From Paracoccaceae bacterium (GTDB taxonomy: Bacteria; Pseudomonadota; Alphaproteobacteria; Rhodobacterales; Rhodobacteraceae): a stretch of DNA of 64,000 nt. This document shows, in pieces, positions 44,649 to 53,719 of the stretch. How positions within the stretch are numbered: position 1 is the stretch's first letter; each line of letters starts with the position of its first letter. The stretch is from positions 54,166 to 118,165 of the forward strand of contig JAHDEX010000003.1 of assembly GCA_020628545.1 (NCBI GenBank). Direction: 5' to 3'. The translations under genes and the position numbers were made by a program. The notes below the pieces were generated by a model. The model was not told the origin of the DNA. It made no database searches and saw only the letters and a program-made list of their open reading frames with translations.

Positions 44649-44687
44649 CAATATTCAAAACCTAGTCTCACATATTGAAACTAGACC
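44648..44687. repeat. paired operator-like repeats (IclR candidate site)
   Basis: ATATTCAAAACCTAGTC (44651-44667) and ATATTGAAACTAGACC (44672-44687) form an imperfect direct repeat of the type ATATTsAAAnCTAG, allowing one extra base in the first copy. TCAATAT (44648-44654) and ATATTGA (44672-44678) are at the same time a perfect inverted repeat. The site lies between the divergent IclR gene and the alpha-galactosidase gene. Confidence 0.45.
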
Positions 44688-44718
44688 TGACAAGTGCCCA
44701 ACCTTCTGACAGGATCCC

Positions 44719-46800
44719 ATGACCCGCACTTTTCGCCTTGATGATGATCGGCAGACGCTTGTCCTTGCGGCAACGAATGAGCGCTTGCCGCAGGTCGTCT
44801 ACTGGGGTCCACGCCTGCCTGAGGGCGACGACCTTGACACTCTTCATGCAGCTCACGTCCTTGATGTTACCGGTGGCATGCTCGACGAGAACCCGGATTT
44901 GTCGATCTGCCCTGAAGCGACGCGAACCTTTCCCGGCCAGCCCGGTCTGATCATTCGCGACACTGATGGCACGCCGCTTCTGCCGAAGTTCTGCTTTTCA
45001 GACATGACGAATGGCGACAACCTGTCGCTTCAGTTTGTCGACGAAGCCAATGGTCTTAAGCTGACCACAACGTTTGTACCGGACGCCCATACAAACGTTA
45101 TTACCTGCCAGACGATCCTTGACGCGAGCCGTCCTGTCCACCTGCATTGGTTGGCGGCACCCGTCTTGCCCGCGCCGCAGCAATCAGAAGAAATGATTGA
45201 TTTTTCAGGGCGCTGGTGTGGTGAATTCCAACCAAACCGGACGGCATGGAGCCCTGGGATACGGTACCGTGAGAATCGTACGGGCCGCACCGGACACGAA
45301 CACTTTCCCGGCCTCATCGTGCCTTGCACAGGTGCCACGAACACGCAGGGCGAAGCCTATGGCTTCCACTACGGCTGGTCTGGCGGCCATCGCATGGTTG
45401 CCGAGGAACTGCCTGACGGTCGCCGTCAGATCCAATGGGGTCACGCGGCGCGGATGGAGACCGAGGCCGCGACCCAATTCAAGACCGCACCGCTTTACAT
45501 CACTTACTCATCCACCGGCCTCAACGGTGTCGCGGTCGCGTTCCAGCGCCATTTACGGGATCGGATTGTCACGTGGCCGAAACCGACCACGCCGCGTCCA
45601 GTTCACTACAATTGCTGGGAAGCCGTCTACTTTGACCACAAGCTGCCTGTTCTGAAAGATATCGCAGAACGTGCCGCGGCACTTGGTGCTGAACGGTTCG
45701 TGCTGGATGACGGCTGGTTTGGTCAGCGCGACGATGACACCCGCAGCCTGTCAGACTGGACAGTTGACCCCCGCAAATACCCGGATGGCCTCGGCCCACT
45801 GGTTGATCATGTCAAATCGCTCGGGATGACATTCGGGATCTGGTTTGAACCCGAAATGATCAATGAAGACAGCGACATCCACCGCGCTCACCCGGATTGG
45901 GCGTTAGGCAGCGAAGACCAAACATTGGGGCGCCAGCAAAAGGCGCTCAATATGGCGCTGCCAGAGGTGCGCGACTTTCTGTTTGATCGCATGTCAACGA
46001 TCTTGCGCGATCACGATGTCGACTACATTAAATGGGACCACAATCGCGTCCTGCCGATGCCAGATGCCGCGCAAACCCGCGGCTCTTACGCACTGATTGA
46101 CCGTCTGCGCAAAGAGTTTCCGGACACCGAAATCGAAAGCTGCGCATCCGGCGGCGGGCGCATAGACTTTGGCATCTTGCAACGGACTCAGCGTGTCTGG
46201 CTGTCCGACAGCAACGACGCACTAGAACGCCTGCGCATTCAACATGATGCTGCGCTCTTTCTGCCGTTGTCTGTGACCGGGTCCCATGTCGGACCGCGCA
46301 AGTGCCACACGTCAGGCCGCGTCCTCGACATTCAGTTTCGTGCTTGGGTTGCCGCCCAGCGCCATATGGGTTTCGAAATGGACCCGCGTGAACTTGATGT
46401 GCATGAAGCCTCGGTCCTCAAAGAAGTCACACATTGGTGGAAATCCAACCGCGACTGGATGCAATTGGCAGATATTCTCCGCCTCGACAGTGCAGACCCG
46501 GCCGTGTTGGCGGAACAGCAAATGGCGCAGGATGGCCACCGGTTTGTAGCTTTCGTTGGGAAGGCCGCAACCAGCAACCAGATTGCACCGCGCCCACTGC
46601 GCTTGACCCAATTGGATCCGGAAGCGATGTACAAAATTCGCCTTGCTAACCGGCTGCATGTGACACCATTGTCGCGCGGGACACCGTTGCTCAAAACGAA
46701 AGATATGACGGTATCGGGACGCTATCTGATGCACGCAGGGATCGTGCTGCCTTGGTCCTTCCCCGAACGCATGTGGGTCGTCGAGGGAGAGCGTCTGTGA
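44719..46800 (+). CDS. alpha-galactosidase, glycoside hydrolase family 36
   Basis: The 693-residue protein is a GH36 alpha-galactosidase that releases galactose from melibiose or raffinose-type sugars. The catalytic barrel shows FVLDDGWFGQRDDD, FGIWFEPEMIN, the nucleophile in YIKWDHNR and the acid/base aspartate in VWLSDSND. The N-terminal beta-sandwich precedes it. There is no signal peptide, so it should act in the cytoplasm on imported oligosaccharides, but no transporter is encoded nearby. The AGGA before the ATG is well spaced. It overlaps dgoK by GTGA. Confidence 0.93.
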   Translation: MTRTFRLDDDRQTLVLAATNERLPQVVYWGPRLPEGDDLDTLHAAHVLDVTGGMLDENPDLSICPEATRTFPGQPGLIIRDTDGTPLLPKFCFSDMTNGDNLSLQFVDEANGLKLTTTFVPDAHTNVITCQTILDASRPVHLHWLAAPVLPAPQQSEEMIDFSGRWCGEFQPNRTAWSPGIRYRENRTGRTGHEHFPGLIVPCTGATNTQGEAYGFHYGWSGGHRMVAEELPDGRRQIQWGHAARMETEAATQFKTAPLYITYSSTGLNGVAVAFQRHLRDRIVTWPKPTTPRPVHYNCWEAVYFDHKLPVLKDIAERAAALGAERFVLDDGWFGQRDDDTRSLSDWTVDPRKYPDGLGPLVDHVKSLGMTFGIWFEPEMINEDSDIHRAHPDWALGSEDQTLGRQQKALNMALPEVRDFLFDRMSTILRDHDVDYIKWDHNRVLPMPDAAQTRGSYALIDRLRKEFPDTEIESCASGGGRIDFGILQRTQRVWLSDSNDALERLRIQHDAALFLPLSVTGSHVGPRKCHTSGRVLDIQFRAWVAAQRHMGFEMDPRELDVHEASVLKEVTHWWKSNRDWMQLADILRLDSADPAVLAEQQMAQDGHRFVAFVGKAATSNQIAPRPLRLTQLDPEAMYKIRLANRLHVTPLSRGTPLLKTKDMTVSGRYLMHAGIVLPWSFPERMWVVEGERL

Positions 46801-47699
46801 GCCAAACCGTGCAGCCAGAGTGGATTGCAGCCGACTGGGGAACAAGCAACCTGCGCGTCTGGGCGATGGGGTCCGATGGGAATGTGCTTGCCGAGGCGTC
46901 CTCGGACAAAGGCATGGGGAAACTCACCCGGGATGAGTTTGAAGGCGCGTTTCTGGAGCTTGCGGCAGACTGGATCACCGGACCAACAACCGTCGTGGCC
47001 TGCGGAATGGTGGGTGCACGTCAGGGCTGGGCGGAAGCAAAATATGCGACTGTTCCATGCCCTGCCACCCCGGACGGTTATGCGCGCGCGGAAACGAGAC
47101 ACCCGGACCTTTCGGTCCACATCATCCCCGGCATTTGTCAGGACTCTCCCTCGGATGTCATGCGTGGCGAGGAAACACAGATCGCTGGCTTTTTGGCGCG
47201 CAACCCGAACTGGGACGGTATCCTGTGCATGCCCGGCACCCACACAAAATGGGTGCATGTGAGTGCGGACGAAGTGGTCAGCTTTCAAACCTTCATGACG
47301 GGCGAGCTTTTTGCGACAATCTCCCAAAACACGGTGCTGCGTCACTCCGTGGGCGCAAGCGGTTGGGATGAAGCCACTTTTGAGGCCGCCGTTGATGAAG
47401 CGATTAGCAAGCCTGAAAAGATGGCTGCGAACCTTTTCAACCTGCGTGCGCGCAGTCTGCTACAAGGCACCAGTGCCGAGGTCAGCCGTGCCCGCCTTTC
47501 TGGGCTTCTGATTGGGGCGGAACTTGCGGCGGCACGGCCTTATTGGTTGGGTCAGCAAATCGCCGTCATCGGCGCAGGGAAGGTTGCGGGCATCTATGTC
47601 GCAGCGCTCGCGCAACAAGGTGTGCCCGCGACGCAAGTACAGGTCGAAAGCGTGACCCTCGCGGGTCTGACCGCAGCATACAAACGTTTGAAAGGATAG
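46797..47699 (+). CDS. dgoK: 2-dehydro-3-deoxygalactonokinase
   Basis: DgoK phosphorylates 2-keto-3-deoxygalactonate with ATP in the De Ley-Doudoroff route. The 300-residue protein has the ASKHA-type nucleotide motif WIAADWGTSNLRVWAMG at the start, CMPGTHTKWVHV in the middle and QIAVIGAGKVAGIYVAAL near the end. The start is GTG 46797, overlapping the alpha-galactosidase stop as GTGA; the track ATG 46752 lies inside the upstream gene. dgoA follows after 4 bp. Confidence 0.93.
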   Translation: MSQTVQPEWIAADWGTSNLRVWAMGSDGNVLAEASSDKGMGKLTRDEFEGAFLELAADWITGPTTVVACGMVGARQGWAEAKYATVPCPATPDGYARAETRHPDLSVHIIPGICQDSPSDVMRGEETQIAGFLARNPNWDGILCMPGTHTKWVHVSADEVVSFQTFMTGELFATISQNTVLRHSVGASGWDEATFEAAVDEAISKPEKMAANLFNLRARSLLQGTSAEVSRARLSGLLIGAELAAARPYWLGQQIAVIGAGKVAGIYVAALAQQGVPATQVQVESVTLAGLTAAYKRLKG

Positions 47700-47703
47700 G
47701 GTT

Positions 47704-48309
47704 ATGTCCCATCGTCCGCTCATTGCTATCTTGCGTGGAGTCACCACCGCAGAGGCACCTGCCATGGCAGAAGCTTTGGTTAAGGAAGGCATCACACAGA
47801 TCGAGGTGCCGCTAAATTCTCCGACCCCTTTTGACACGATCACGGCCATGAAAGGTGCCGTAGGCGGGGATGCGATTATTGGCGCCGGAACCGTATTGTC
47901 GACGGACGACGTTGGGCGGGTCCGCGATGCGGGCGGCGAGCTGGTCGTGTCTCCAAACTGCGATCAACGGGTCATCGTCGCGACCAAAGCCGCTGGCATG
48001 GCAAGTTGGCCAGGTGTGATGACCCCAACCGAGTGTTTTGCCGCACTCAAGGCGGGTGCCGATGGATTGAAAATCTTTCCAGCCAGCCTGCTTGGTCCAG
48101 ACGGGATCAAAGCGATCCGCGCAGTTCTTCCCCCTGGCACGTTGGTCTATGCGGTCGGCGGCGCGGGCGCAGACAACTTTGGCGAATGGATGGCTGCGAC
48201 GGCAGACGGATTTGGCATCGGATCAGCGCTCTTCAAGCCGGGTTTCTCGGTTGAAGACGTCGCGACGCGGGCGCGCGATATGGTGGCCGCATATGAGGCG
48301 GCAAAATGA
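47704..48309 (+). CDS. dgoA: 2-dehydro-3-deoxy-6-phosphogalactonate aldolase
   Basis: DgoA splits KDPGal to pyruvate and glyceraldehyde 3-phosphate. The 201-residue class I aldolase shows ILRGVTTAEAPAMAEALVKEGITQIEVPLNSP, with the family glutamate, and the Schiff-base lysine in GLKIFPASLLGPDGIKAIRAV. This substitution pattern (NSPTPFDTI) is that of DgoA rather than Eda. AGGATAGGG precedes the ATG, and it overlaps the lactonase gene by ATGA. Confidence 0.93.
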   Translation: MSHRPLIAILRGVTTAEAPAMAEALVKEGITQIEVPLNSPTPFDTITAMKGAVGGDAIIGAGTVLSTDDVGRVRDAGGELVVSPNCDQRVIVATKAAGMASWPGVMTPTECFAALKAGADGLKIFPASLLGPDGIKAIRAVLPPGTLVYAVGGAGADNFGEWMAATADGFGIGSALFKPGFSVEDVATRARDMVAAYEAAK

Positions 48310-49133
48310 TCCACGACGCCACCCAGTGCGCCCTGGGGGAAGGTCCATTATGGCATTCAGAACGTGCGCAGTTTTTCTGGTTCGATATCCTTGGCAAGCG
48401 TCTGCACAGTGATGCGCAGACCTGGCAATTCTCAGAACATGTGTCCGCCGCCGGATGGGTGGACCGGGACAGACTGCTCATTGCGTCTGAAACCCAGCTT
48501 TTTACGTTTCATCTGGAAACTGGTGCCAAAGAAAAGATCGTCGCACTTGAGTCCGAAAATGCGGTGACGCGATCAAACGATGGCAGGGCTGATCCTTACG
48601 GCGGGTTTTGGATTGGAACGATGGGCTTCAACGCGGAGAAGCATGCCGGTGCGATCTATCGCTTCTTCAAAGGTGAATTGCGCGAGATCTACGCCGAAGT
48701 CACCATTCCAAACGCGATCTGCTTCAGCCCCGATGGAAAATTTGCCTACTATACGGATACGATCACGGGCAAGTTAATGCGTTGCGGCTTGGACGCCGAA
48801 GGATGGCCCGACGGCACCTTCACCGTGCTCATCGACCTTTCTGACGAAGATTTTGGGATCGACGGTGCCGTTGTGGACGCCGCGGGCAATATCTGGAATG
48901 CCCAATGGGGTGCGAGCCGTGTCGCCCAATACGCACCCGATGGAAGATTCTTGCAGGCAATCTCATTTCCGGCAAAGCAAACATCCTGCCCGGCCTTTGG
49001 CGGCCCCGATCTTCGGACGCTCTATTGCACCTCAGCTGCTGTGGATCTTGATCCCCCGGGCGCTGACGATGGCAAAACTTTTGCTGTGAAAACCGACCAC
49101 ATCGGCCAAAAAGAACACCAGGTCCTGCTTTAG
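48306..49133 (+). CDS. SMP-30/gluconolactonase family lactonase, probable galactonolactonase
   Basis: The 275-residue six-bladed propeller shows the metal-binding glutamate in ALGEGPLWH, the RSNDGRADPYGGFWIGTMGF block, AICFSPDGKFAYYTDT and GAVVDAAGNIWNAQWG. The family hydrolyses sugar lactones; between dgoA and beta-galactosidase the likely substrate is galactono-1,4-lactone made by a galactose dehydrogenase. That dehydrogenase and a galactonate dehydratase are not in this window. ATGA overlap with dgoA implies cotranscription. Confidence 0.88.
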   Translation: MIHDATQCALGEGPLWHSERAQFFWFDILGKRLHSDAQTWQFSEHVSAAGWVDRDRLLIASETQLFTFHLETGAKEKIVALESENAVTRSNDGRADPYGGFWIGTMGFNAEKHAGAIYRFFKGELREIYAEVTIPNAICFSPDGKFAYYTDTITGKLMRCGLDAEGWPDGTFTVLIDLSDEDFGIDGAVVDAAGNIWNAQWGASRVAQYAPDGRFLQAISFPAKQTSCPAFGGPDLRTLYCTSAAVDLDPPGADDGKTFAVKTDHIGQKEHQVLL

Positions 49134-49181
49134 GCACGACCGGTTTCTTCATCTGGCCACAACAACTCAGAAGGCAATGCC

Positions 49182-51083
49182 ATGCAACGCACACTCGGCG
49201 TTTGTTACTATCCTGAACACTGGCCGGAAGAGCGTTGGGAAACAGACGCCTCGCAGATGGCGGCCACCGGGCTGTCATGGGTTCGCATTGGTGAATTCGC
49301 CTGGAGTTTGATGGAACCGGAGCCCGGTCGTTTCGATTGGGCGTGGCTGGACCGCGCGGTTGAGACACTTGGCGCGGCTGGTCTGAAGGTCGTCATGGGC
49401 ACACCGACCGCAACACCGCCGCGGTGGATGATCGATAAATATCCCGACATGCTTGCGGTCGATGCAAATGGTCATCCCCGAAAATTCGGATCGCGGCGCC
49501 ACTACGATTTCAGTCATTTGGGCTACCGGGAAGAGGCGCACCGGATCGCACGCTTAATGGCGGAACGGTATGGATCAAACCCATATGTTGCCGCCTGGCA
49601 GATCGATAATGAATACGACTGCCACGATACAACGCTCAGCTACTCGCAAGCCGCCCGCAAGGGCTTTCAGGATTGGCTGGCTCAGCGCTACCAGTCCACG
49701 GACGCGCTCAACCGTGCATGGGGCAACGTCTTTTGGTCTATGCAGTACGAGAGTTTTGATCAGGTCGAATTGCCGAACCTGACCGTGACAGAACCGAACC
49801 ATGCGCATCAACTGGCGTTCCGTCGTTATAGCTCTGACCAGGTCGTGGCATTCAACAAGGTTCAGGCCGACGAGATCCGAAAGCACACAAATGCACCGCT
49901 GATCCATAACTACATGGGGCGGATCATGACGTTTGATCATTGGGCGGTGGGCGCCGACCTCGATATCGCGTCTTGGGACAGCTACCCGATTGGTTTTCTG
50001 AGCGATCGGCTTGAGGGCACCTCAGAGGAGAAGCAGTTCTATCTACGTCAGGGTCATCCAGACATGCAGGCGTTTCACCACGATCTGTATCGGGGTGTCG
50101 GTCGCGGGCGGCTTTGGGTGATGGAACAACAACCGGGCCCGGTGAATTGGGCCCCGTATAATCCGGCCCCGCTGCCAGGCATGGCTCGCCTTTGGGCGTG
50201 GGAGGCTTTTGCGCACGGTGCAGAGACTGTCTGCTATTTCCGATGGCGACAGGCACCGTTCGCACAAGAACAGATGCACGCGGCGCTGCTGCGCCCGGAC
50301 GCCGCGCCAGCACCGGCTTTGGCCGAAGCGCGTCAGGTGGCGGATGAAATCGCCACTCTGCCTGACGTCGGCACTGCAGACGCCAAGGTAGCGCTCGTCG
50401 TCGACTACGAAAGCGCCTGGGCCTGGGATGCGCAACCGCAGGGACGAGACTTTGACATGTTCCGTCTGGCATTTGCCGCTTACCGTGCCCTGCGGCGTGG
50501 CGGTTTGAATATCGACATTATTCCACCTGACACTGCGGATCTGAGCAACTATCGCCTCGTACTCGCACCTGGATTAATGCGGATCAGCGATACGCTGCGA
50601 GCTGCACTCGCGAAATTTGATGGGATCGCGCTGGTCGGGCCGCGGACTGATACAAAGACTGATGAGTTGGGCATTCCGACACCTCTTGGTCCGGACTTGC
50701 CGGATGTCAGTGTCAGCGTCGTAATGACGGAAAGCCTACCACCTAATGATGCGATCCCATTGGCCTCGGGTGGTGTCTTCAAACACTGGTTTGAGCATCT
50801 GGAAGGCGACGCCAAGATTTACCTTCAGACGGCAAACGGCCAGCCAGCGGTCATGGGGCAGCAGCACCTCCGCTATCTCGCCGGTTGGCCTGACGACATG
50901 ACGTTCCGCCAGATCATCGCGTCACTTTGTGAAGAGCTTGGTCTTAATTACGCTGAAATGCCCGAAGGGCTACGGGTGCGAGAAACCAAGACCCACCGGT
51001 TTGTTTTCAACTATGCCTCCGCACCGCGTCAGTGGGGCCAGGTGGAGATCCCAGCAGCGGGCGTCCACTGGGAGGATTTGTAG
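49182..51083 (+). CDS. beta-galactosidase, glycoside hydrolase family 42
   Basis: The 633-residue protein starts RTLGVCYYPEHWPEERWE, the classic GH42 opening. The acid/base glutamate is in AAWQIDNEYDCH and the nucleophile in LWVMEQQPGPVNWAPYNPAP. GH42 enzymes release galactose from beta-galactosides and are mostly intracellular; no signal peptide is visible. GAAGGCAATGCC before the ATG gives a ribosome site. The stop codon is followed at once by the epimerase ATG. Confidence 0.94.
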   Translation: MQRTLGVCYYPEHWPEERWETDASQMAATGLSWVRIGEFAWSLMEPEPGRFDWAWLDRAVETLGAAGLKVVMGTPTATPPRWMIDKYPDMLAVDANGHPRKFGSRRHYDFSHLGYREEAHRIARLMAERYGSNPYVAAWQIDNEYDCHDTTLSYSQAARKGFQDWLAQRYQSTDALNRAWGNVFWSMQYESFDQVELPNLTVTEPNHAHQLAFRRYSSDQVVAFNKVQADEIRKHTNAPLIHNYMGRIMTFDHWAVGADLDIASWDSYPIGFLSDRLEGTSEEKQFYLRQGHPDMQAFHHDLYRGVGRGRLWVMEQQPGPVNWAPYNPAPLPGMARLWAWEAFAHGAETVCYFRWRQAPFAQEQMHAALLRPDAAPAPALAEARQVADEIATLPDVGTADAKVALVVDYESAWAWDAQPQGRDFDMFRLAFAAYRALRRGGLNIDIIPPDTADLSNYRLVLAPGLMRISDTLRAALAKFDGIALVGPRTDTKTDELGIPTPLGPDLPDVSVSVVMTESLPPNDAIPLASGGVFKHWFEHLEGDAKIYLQTANGQPAVMGQQHLRYLAGWPDDMTFRQIIASLCEELGLNYAEMPEGLRVRETKTHRFVFNYASAPRQWGQVEIPAAGVHWEDL

Positions 51084-52049
51084 ATGCAGTTTGGCACGTC
51101 GAAGACCGGTGACGTAGTGGAGAAGCTGACCATCGGTGCCGGTGACCTGACGGTCAGTGTGCTGACCTGGGGAGCAATCGTCCAAGACGTGCGGTTACGC
51201 GGCGTCCCCTATTCACTCACGCTCGGCTCTGACACGCTGGCTGACTATGAAGACGCAATGATGCACCACGGTTCGTTGATCGGGCCGATTGCGAACCGAA
51301 TCAGCAACGCGCGCATTAAGATCGATGGGATGATGTATGAACTGGAGCGCAATCAGGACGACCGCCTCCATCTGCATTCCGGGAAAGAGGCAACGCACCG
51401 GCGGCAATGGGCGCTTGTCGATCAATCCGACACCCATGTCACACTGAATTGCACTTTGGGCGACGGCGCTTGCGGACTTCCCGGAAACCGCAGTTTCACG
51501 GTCACTTATCGTGTCGAGGCACCTGCAAACTTGACGATGGAGCTTCACGGCACGACCGATACCAAGACGGCGATGAATTTTGCCAACCACAGCTATTGGA
51601 ACCTTGATGGGACTGAGACCTGGGCTGGACACGCGCTACAGATCGCCGCAAAGTCGTATCTGCCAAGCAATGAGGACAATGCGCCGACAGGTGAGATTGT
51701 TCCGGTCGCGGGCACGCAGATGGACTTTCGTCAGTTGCGAGAAGTGACCCCCGACACCCATCCATTCGACAATAACTTTTGCCTTGCGACCCATCGGCTG
51801 CCGCAGCGAGATGTTTTGATTCTGCGCGGGGCAAGTGGGGTGCAAATGACACTCGCTACGACAGAGCCAGGGGTTCAGGTCTATGACGGGCGAGCCGCTG
51901 AGCGTCCGGGGCGAAACACTTATGAGGGGCTAGCCATCGAGGCGCAGTGCTGGCCGGATGCCCCAAACCACGTAGGGTTTCCGTCAATCCTTATGGGGCC
52001 TGATGAGCCCTACGCTCAGACGACAACCTGGCGGTTCGAGAAAACCTGA
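51084..52049 (+). CDS. galM: aldose 1-epimerase (galactose mutarotase)
   Basis: GalM interconverts alpha- and beta-galactose, linking both galactosidases of this operon to one downstream enzyme. The 321-residue protein shows RISNARIKIDG, HLHSGKEATHRRQWAL, the catalytic histidine in NFANHSYWNLDG and the catalytic glutamate in YEGLAIEAQCWPDAPNH. It starts directly after the beta-galactosidase TAG (TAGATG). It is the last gene of the operon and converges on puuD with 8 bp between them. Confidence 0.92.
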   Translation: MQFGTSKTGDVVEKLTIGAGDLTVSVLTWGAIVQDVRLRGVPYSLTLGSDTLADYEDAMMHHGSLIGPIANRISNARIKIDGMMYELERNQDDRLHLHSGKEATHRRQWALVDQSDTHVTLNCTLGDGACGLPGNRSFTVTYRVEAPANLTMELHGTTDTKTAMNFANHSYWNLDGTETWAGHALQIAAKSYLPSNEDNAPTGEIVPVAGTQMDFRQLREVTPDTHPFDNNFCLATHRLPQRDVLILRGASGVQMTLATTEPGVQVYDGRAAERPGRNTYEGLAIEAQCWPDAPNHVGFPSILMGPDEPYAQTTTWRFEKT

Positions 52050-52057
52050 CGAAGCCC

Positions 52058-53278
52058 CTAGCGAGCCGCGCGCACCCAGGCGACAAGCTGCGCGCGTTCT
52101 TCGTCTGTGATGTCTGTCAGGTTGCCGGGCGGCATGGCATGGCTGATCCCAGCCTGCGTATAGATCTGTCGCGCTGCGTTTGCGACTTCAGCCTCTGACT
52201 CGAGTACCACACCTTTTGGCGGGATCATGATGTTCCCCCAATAGGGCTCTTTGGCGTGACACATGCTACACCGACCCTGTACAATGCGATGCGCTTCAGC
52301 AAAGCCGTCTGCGGCGGCAAAGCGTTCGCCGTCCAACGACAGTGTCGCCTCGGTCTCGTAGTTGTAAGCGCGCGGAGATGACAGCCAGGCAATCACGAGA
52401 AAGATCACCACCGTCGCCCCCCATGTCCAATGTGGGCTTCCTTGCCGCGCGTGCATCGAGTTGAAATAATGCCGGATCGTGACACCCATCAGGAAGACAA
52501 GGCTTGCGATCAACCAATTGTATTCGGTCGCGAAGGCCAGTGGGTAGTGATTGGACAACATCAAAAAGATCACAGGCAGTGTCAGGTAGTTGTTGTGGGT
52601 GCTGCGCTGTTTGGCGATCTTGCCGTATTTCGCGTCTGGTGTCCGCCCGGCTTTGAGGTCGGCCACCACAATGCGCTGGTTGGGCATGATGATGAAGAAC
52701 ACGTTCGCCGACATGATCGTCGCCGTAAACGCCCCAAGATGAAGCAGTGCGGCGCGACCAGAAAAGACGCTGGTGTAGAAATAGGCCATTCCGACAAGGA
52801 TCACATAAAGGAACAGCATCAGCCGGGTGTTGTCGTCACCGAACTTGCTTTTGCAGATCTGGTCGTAGGCCACCCATCCGAAGCCTAAAGATGCCAACGA
52901 AATCAACGCGCCCTGCCACACAGGGATGTCGAGAACCGTGCGGTCAATAAGGTACAGCTCTCCCCCGAGGTAGTAGACGAGCACTAGCAAAGCGAAACCG
53001 GACAGCCACGTCGAATAGCTTTCCCATTTGAACCACACAAGGTCGTCGGGCATTTGCGATGGGGCCACGAGGTACTTTTGTACGTGATAGAACCCACCAC
53101 CGTGTACTTGCCATTCCTCACCATCCGCGCCGGAGGCGAGGTTGCGGTCTCTATGCAGGCCAAGGTCGAGCGCGATGAAATAGAAAGACGACCCGATCCA
53201 TGCGATCGCGGTAATCACATGAGTCCAGCGCGCCGCAAATTCGAGCCATTGCCAAAGAACGGCAGCGTCATACATCAC
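52058..53278 (-). CDS. puuD: membrane urate hydroxylase with cytochrome c domain
   Basis: PuuD oxidises urate to 5-hydroxyisourate. The 406-residue protein has about eight membrane helices ([21 protein letters not shown] near the start) and a C-terminal c-type heme domain ([16 protein letters not shown], with a likely axial Met in ISHAMPPGN). This is the membrane form that replaces soluble urate oxidase in many alphaproteobacteria; electrons probably leave by the heme. The gene overlaps uraH by 4 bp and is divergent from puuE. Confidence 0.94.
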   Translation of the reverse strand: MMYDAAVLWQWLEFAARWTHVITAIAWIGSSFYFIALDLGLHRDRNLASGADGEEWQVHGGGFYHVQKYLVAPSQMPDDLVWFKWESYSTWLSGFALLVLVYYLGGELYLIDRTVLDIPVWQGALISLASLGFGWVAYDQICKSKFGDDNTRLMLFLYVILVGMAYFYTSVFSGRAALLHLGAFTATIMSANVFFIIMPNQRIVVADLKAGRTPDAKYGKIAKQRSTHNNYLTLPVIFLMLSNHYPLAFATEYNWLIASLVFLMGVTIRHYFNSMHARQGSPHWTWGATVVIFLVIAWLSSPRAYNYETEATLSLDGERFAAADGFAEAHRIVQGRCSMCHAKEPYWGNIMIPPKGVVLESEAEVANAARQIYTQAGISHAMPPGNLTDITDEERAQLVAWVRAAR

Positions 53279-53631
53279 GAACCTCGATACGTGGAGTAGC
53301 CGTAAGGAGATAGCAGCAGCGGCACGTGATAGTGCGCATCCACGTCGTTCATGCCGAACCGGATCGGGACTTGATCCAGAAATAGCGGGTGATCTCCGGC
53401 TTGACCGGTTTGCCGCAAATAGTCGCCGGCTTGAAAGATCAACTCATAGGTACCGGTTTCAAAGCGGTCTGTAGGCAAAATTGGACTTTCGGTGCGGCCA
53501 TCTTCATTTGTGACCATCTCAACGATTTTCGCGCGGTCGTCGCCAGAGATTTGGTAAAGCGCAATCGTCAGCCCGGACGCAGGCATCCCGCGCGCAGTGT
53601 CCAGAACATGAGTTGTTAGAAATCCGGCCAT
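53275..53631 (-). CDS. uraH: 5-hydroxyisourate hydrolase (transthyretin-like)
   Basis: The 118-residue protein hydrolyses 5-hydroxyisourate to OHCU. The signature start [19 protein letters not shown] and the C-terminal tetrapeptide-type end [10 protein letters not shown] are those of HIU hydrolases rather than transthyretins. The track ORF begins 11 codons early; ATG 53631 follows AAGGGGAACAAA. The overlap with puuD places two consecutive steps in one transcript. A divergent 88-bp gap separates it from puuE. Confidence 0.94.
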   Translation of the reverse strand: MAGFLTTHVLDTARGMPASGLTIALYQISGDDRAKIVEMVTNEDGRTESPILPTDRFETGTYELIFQAGDYLRQTGQAGDHPLFLDQVPIRFGMNDVDAHYHVPLLLSPYGYSTYRGS

Positions 53632-53719
53632 TTTGTTCCCCTTGTCACCGCGACAGTCTTCCAAGAAACTGCAAACAATGTCACGGCTTACCGCGACGAT
53701 TTCTCGATACAGGTGAAAA

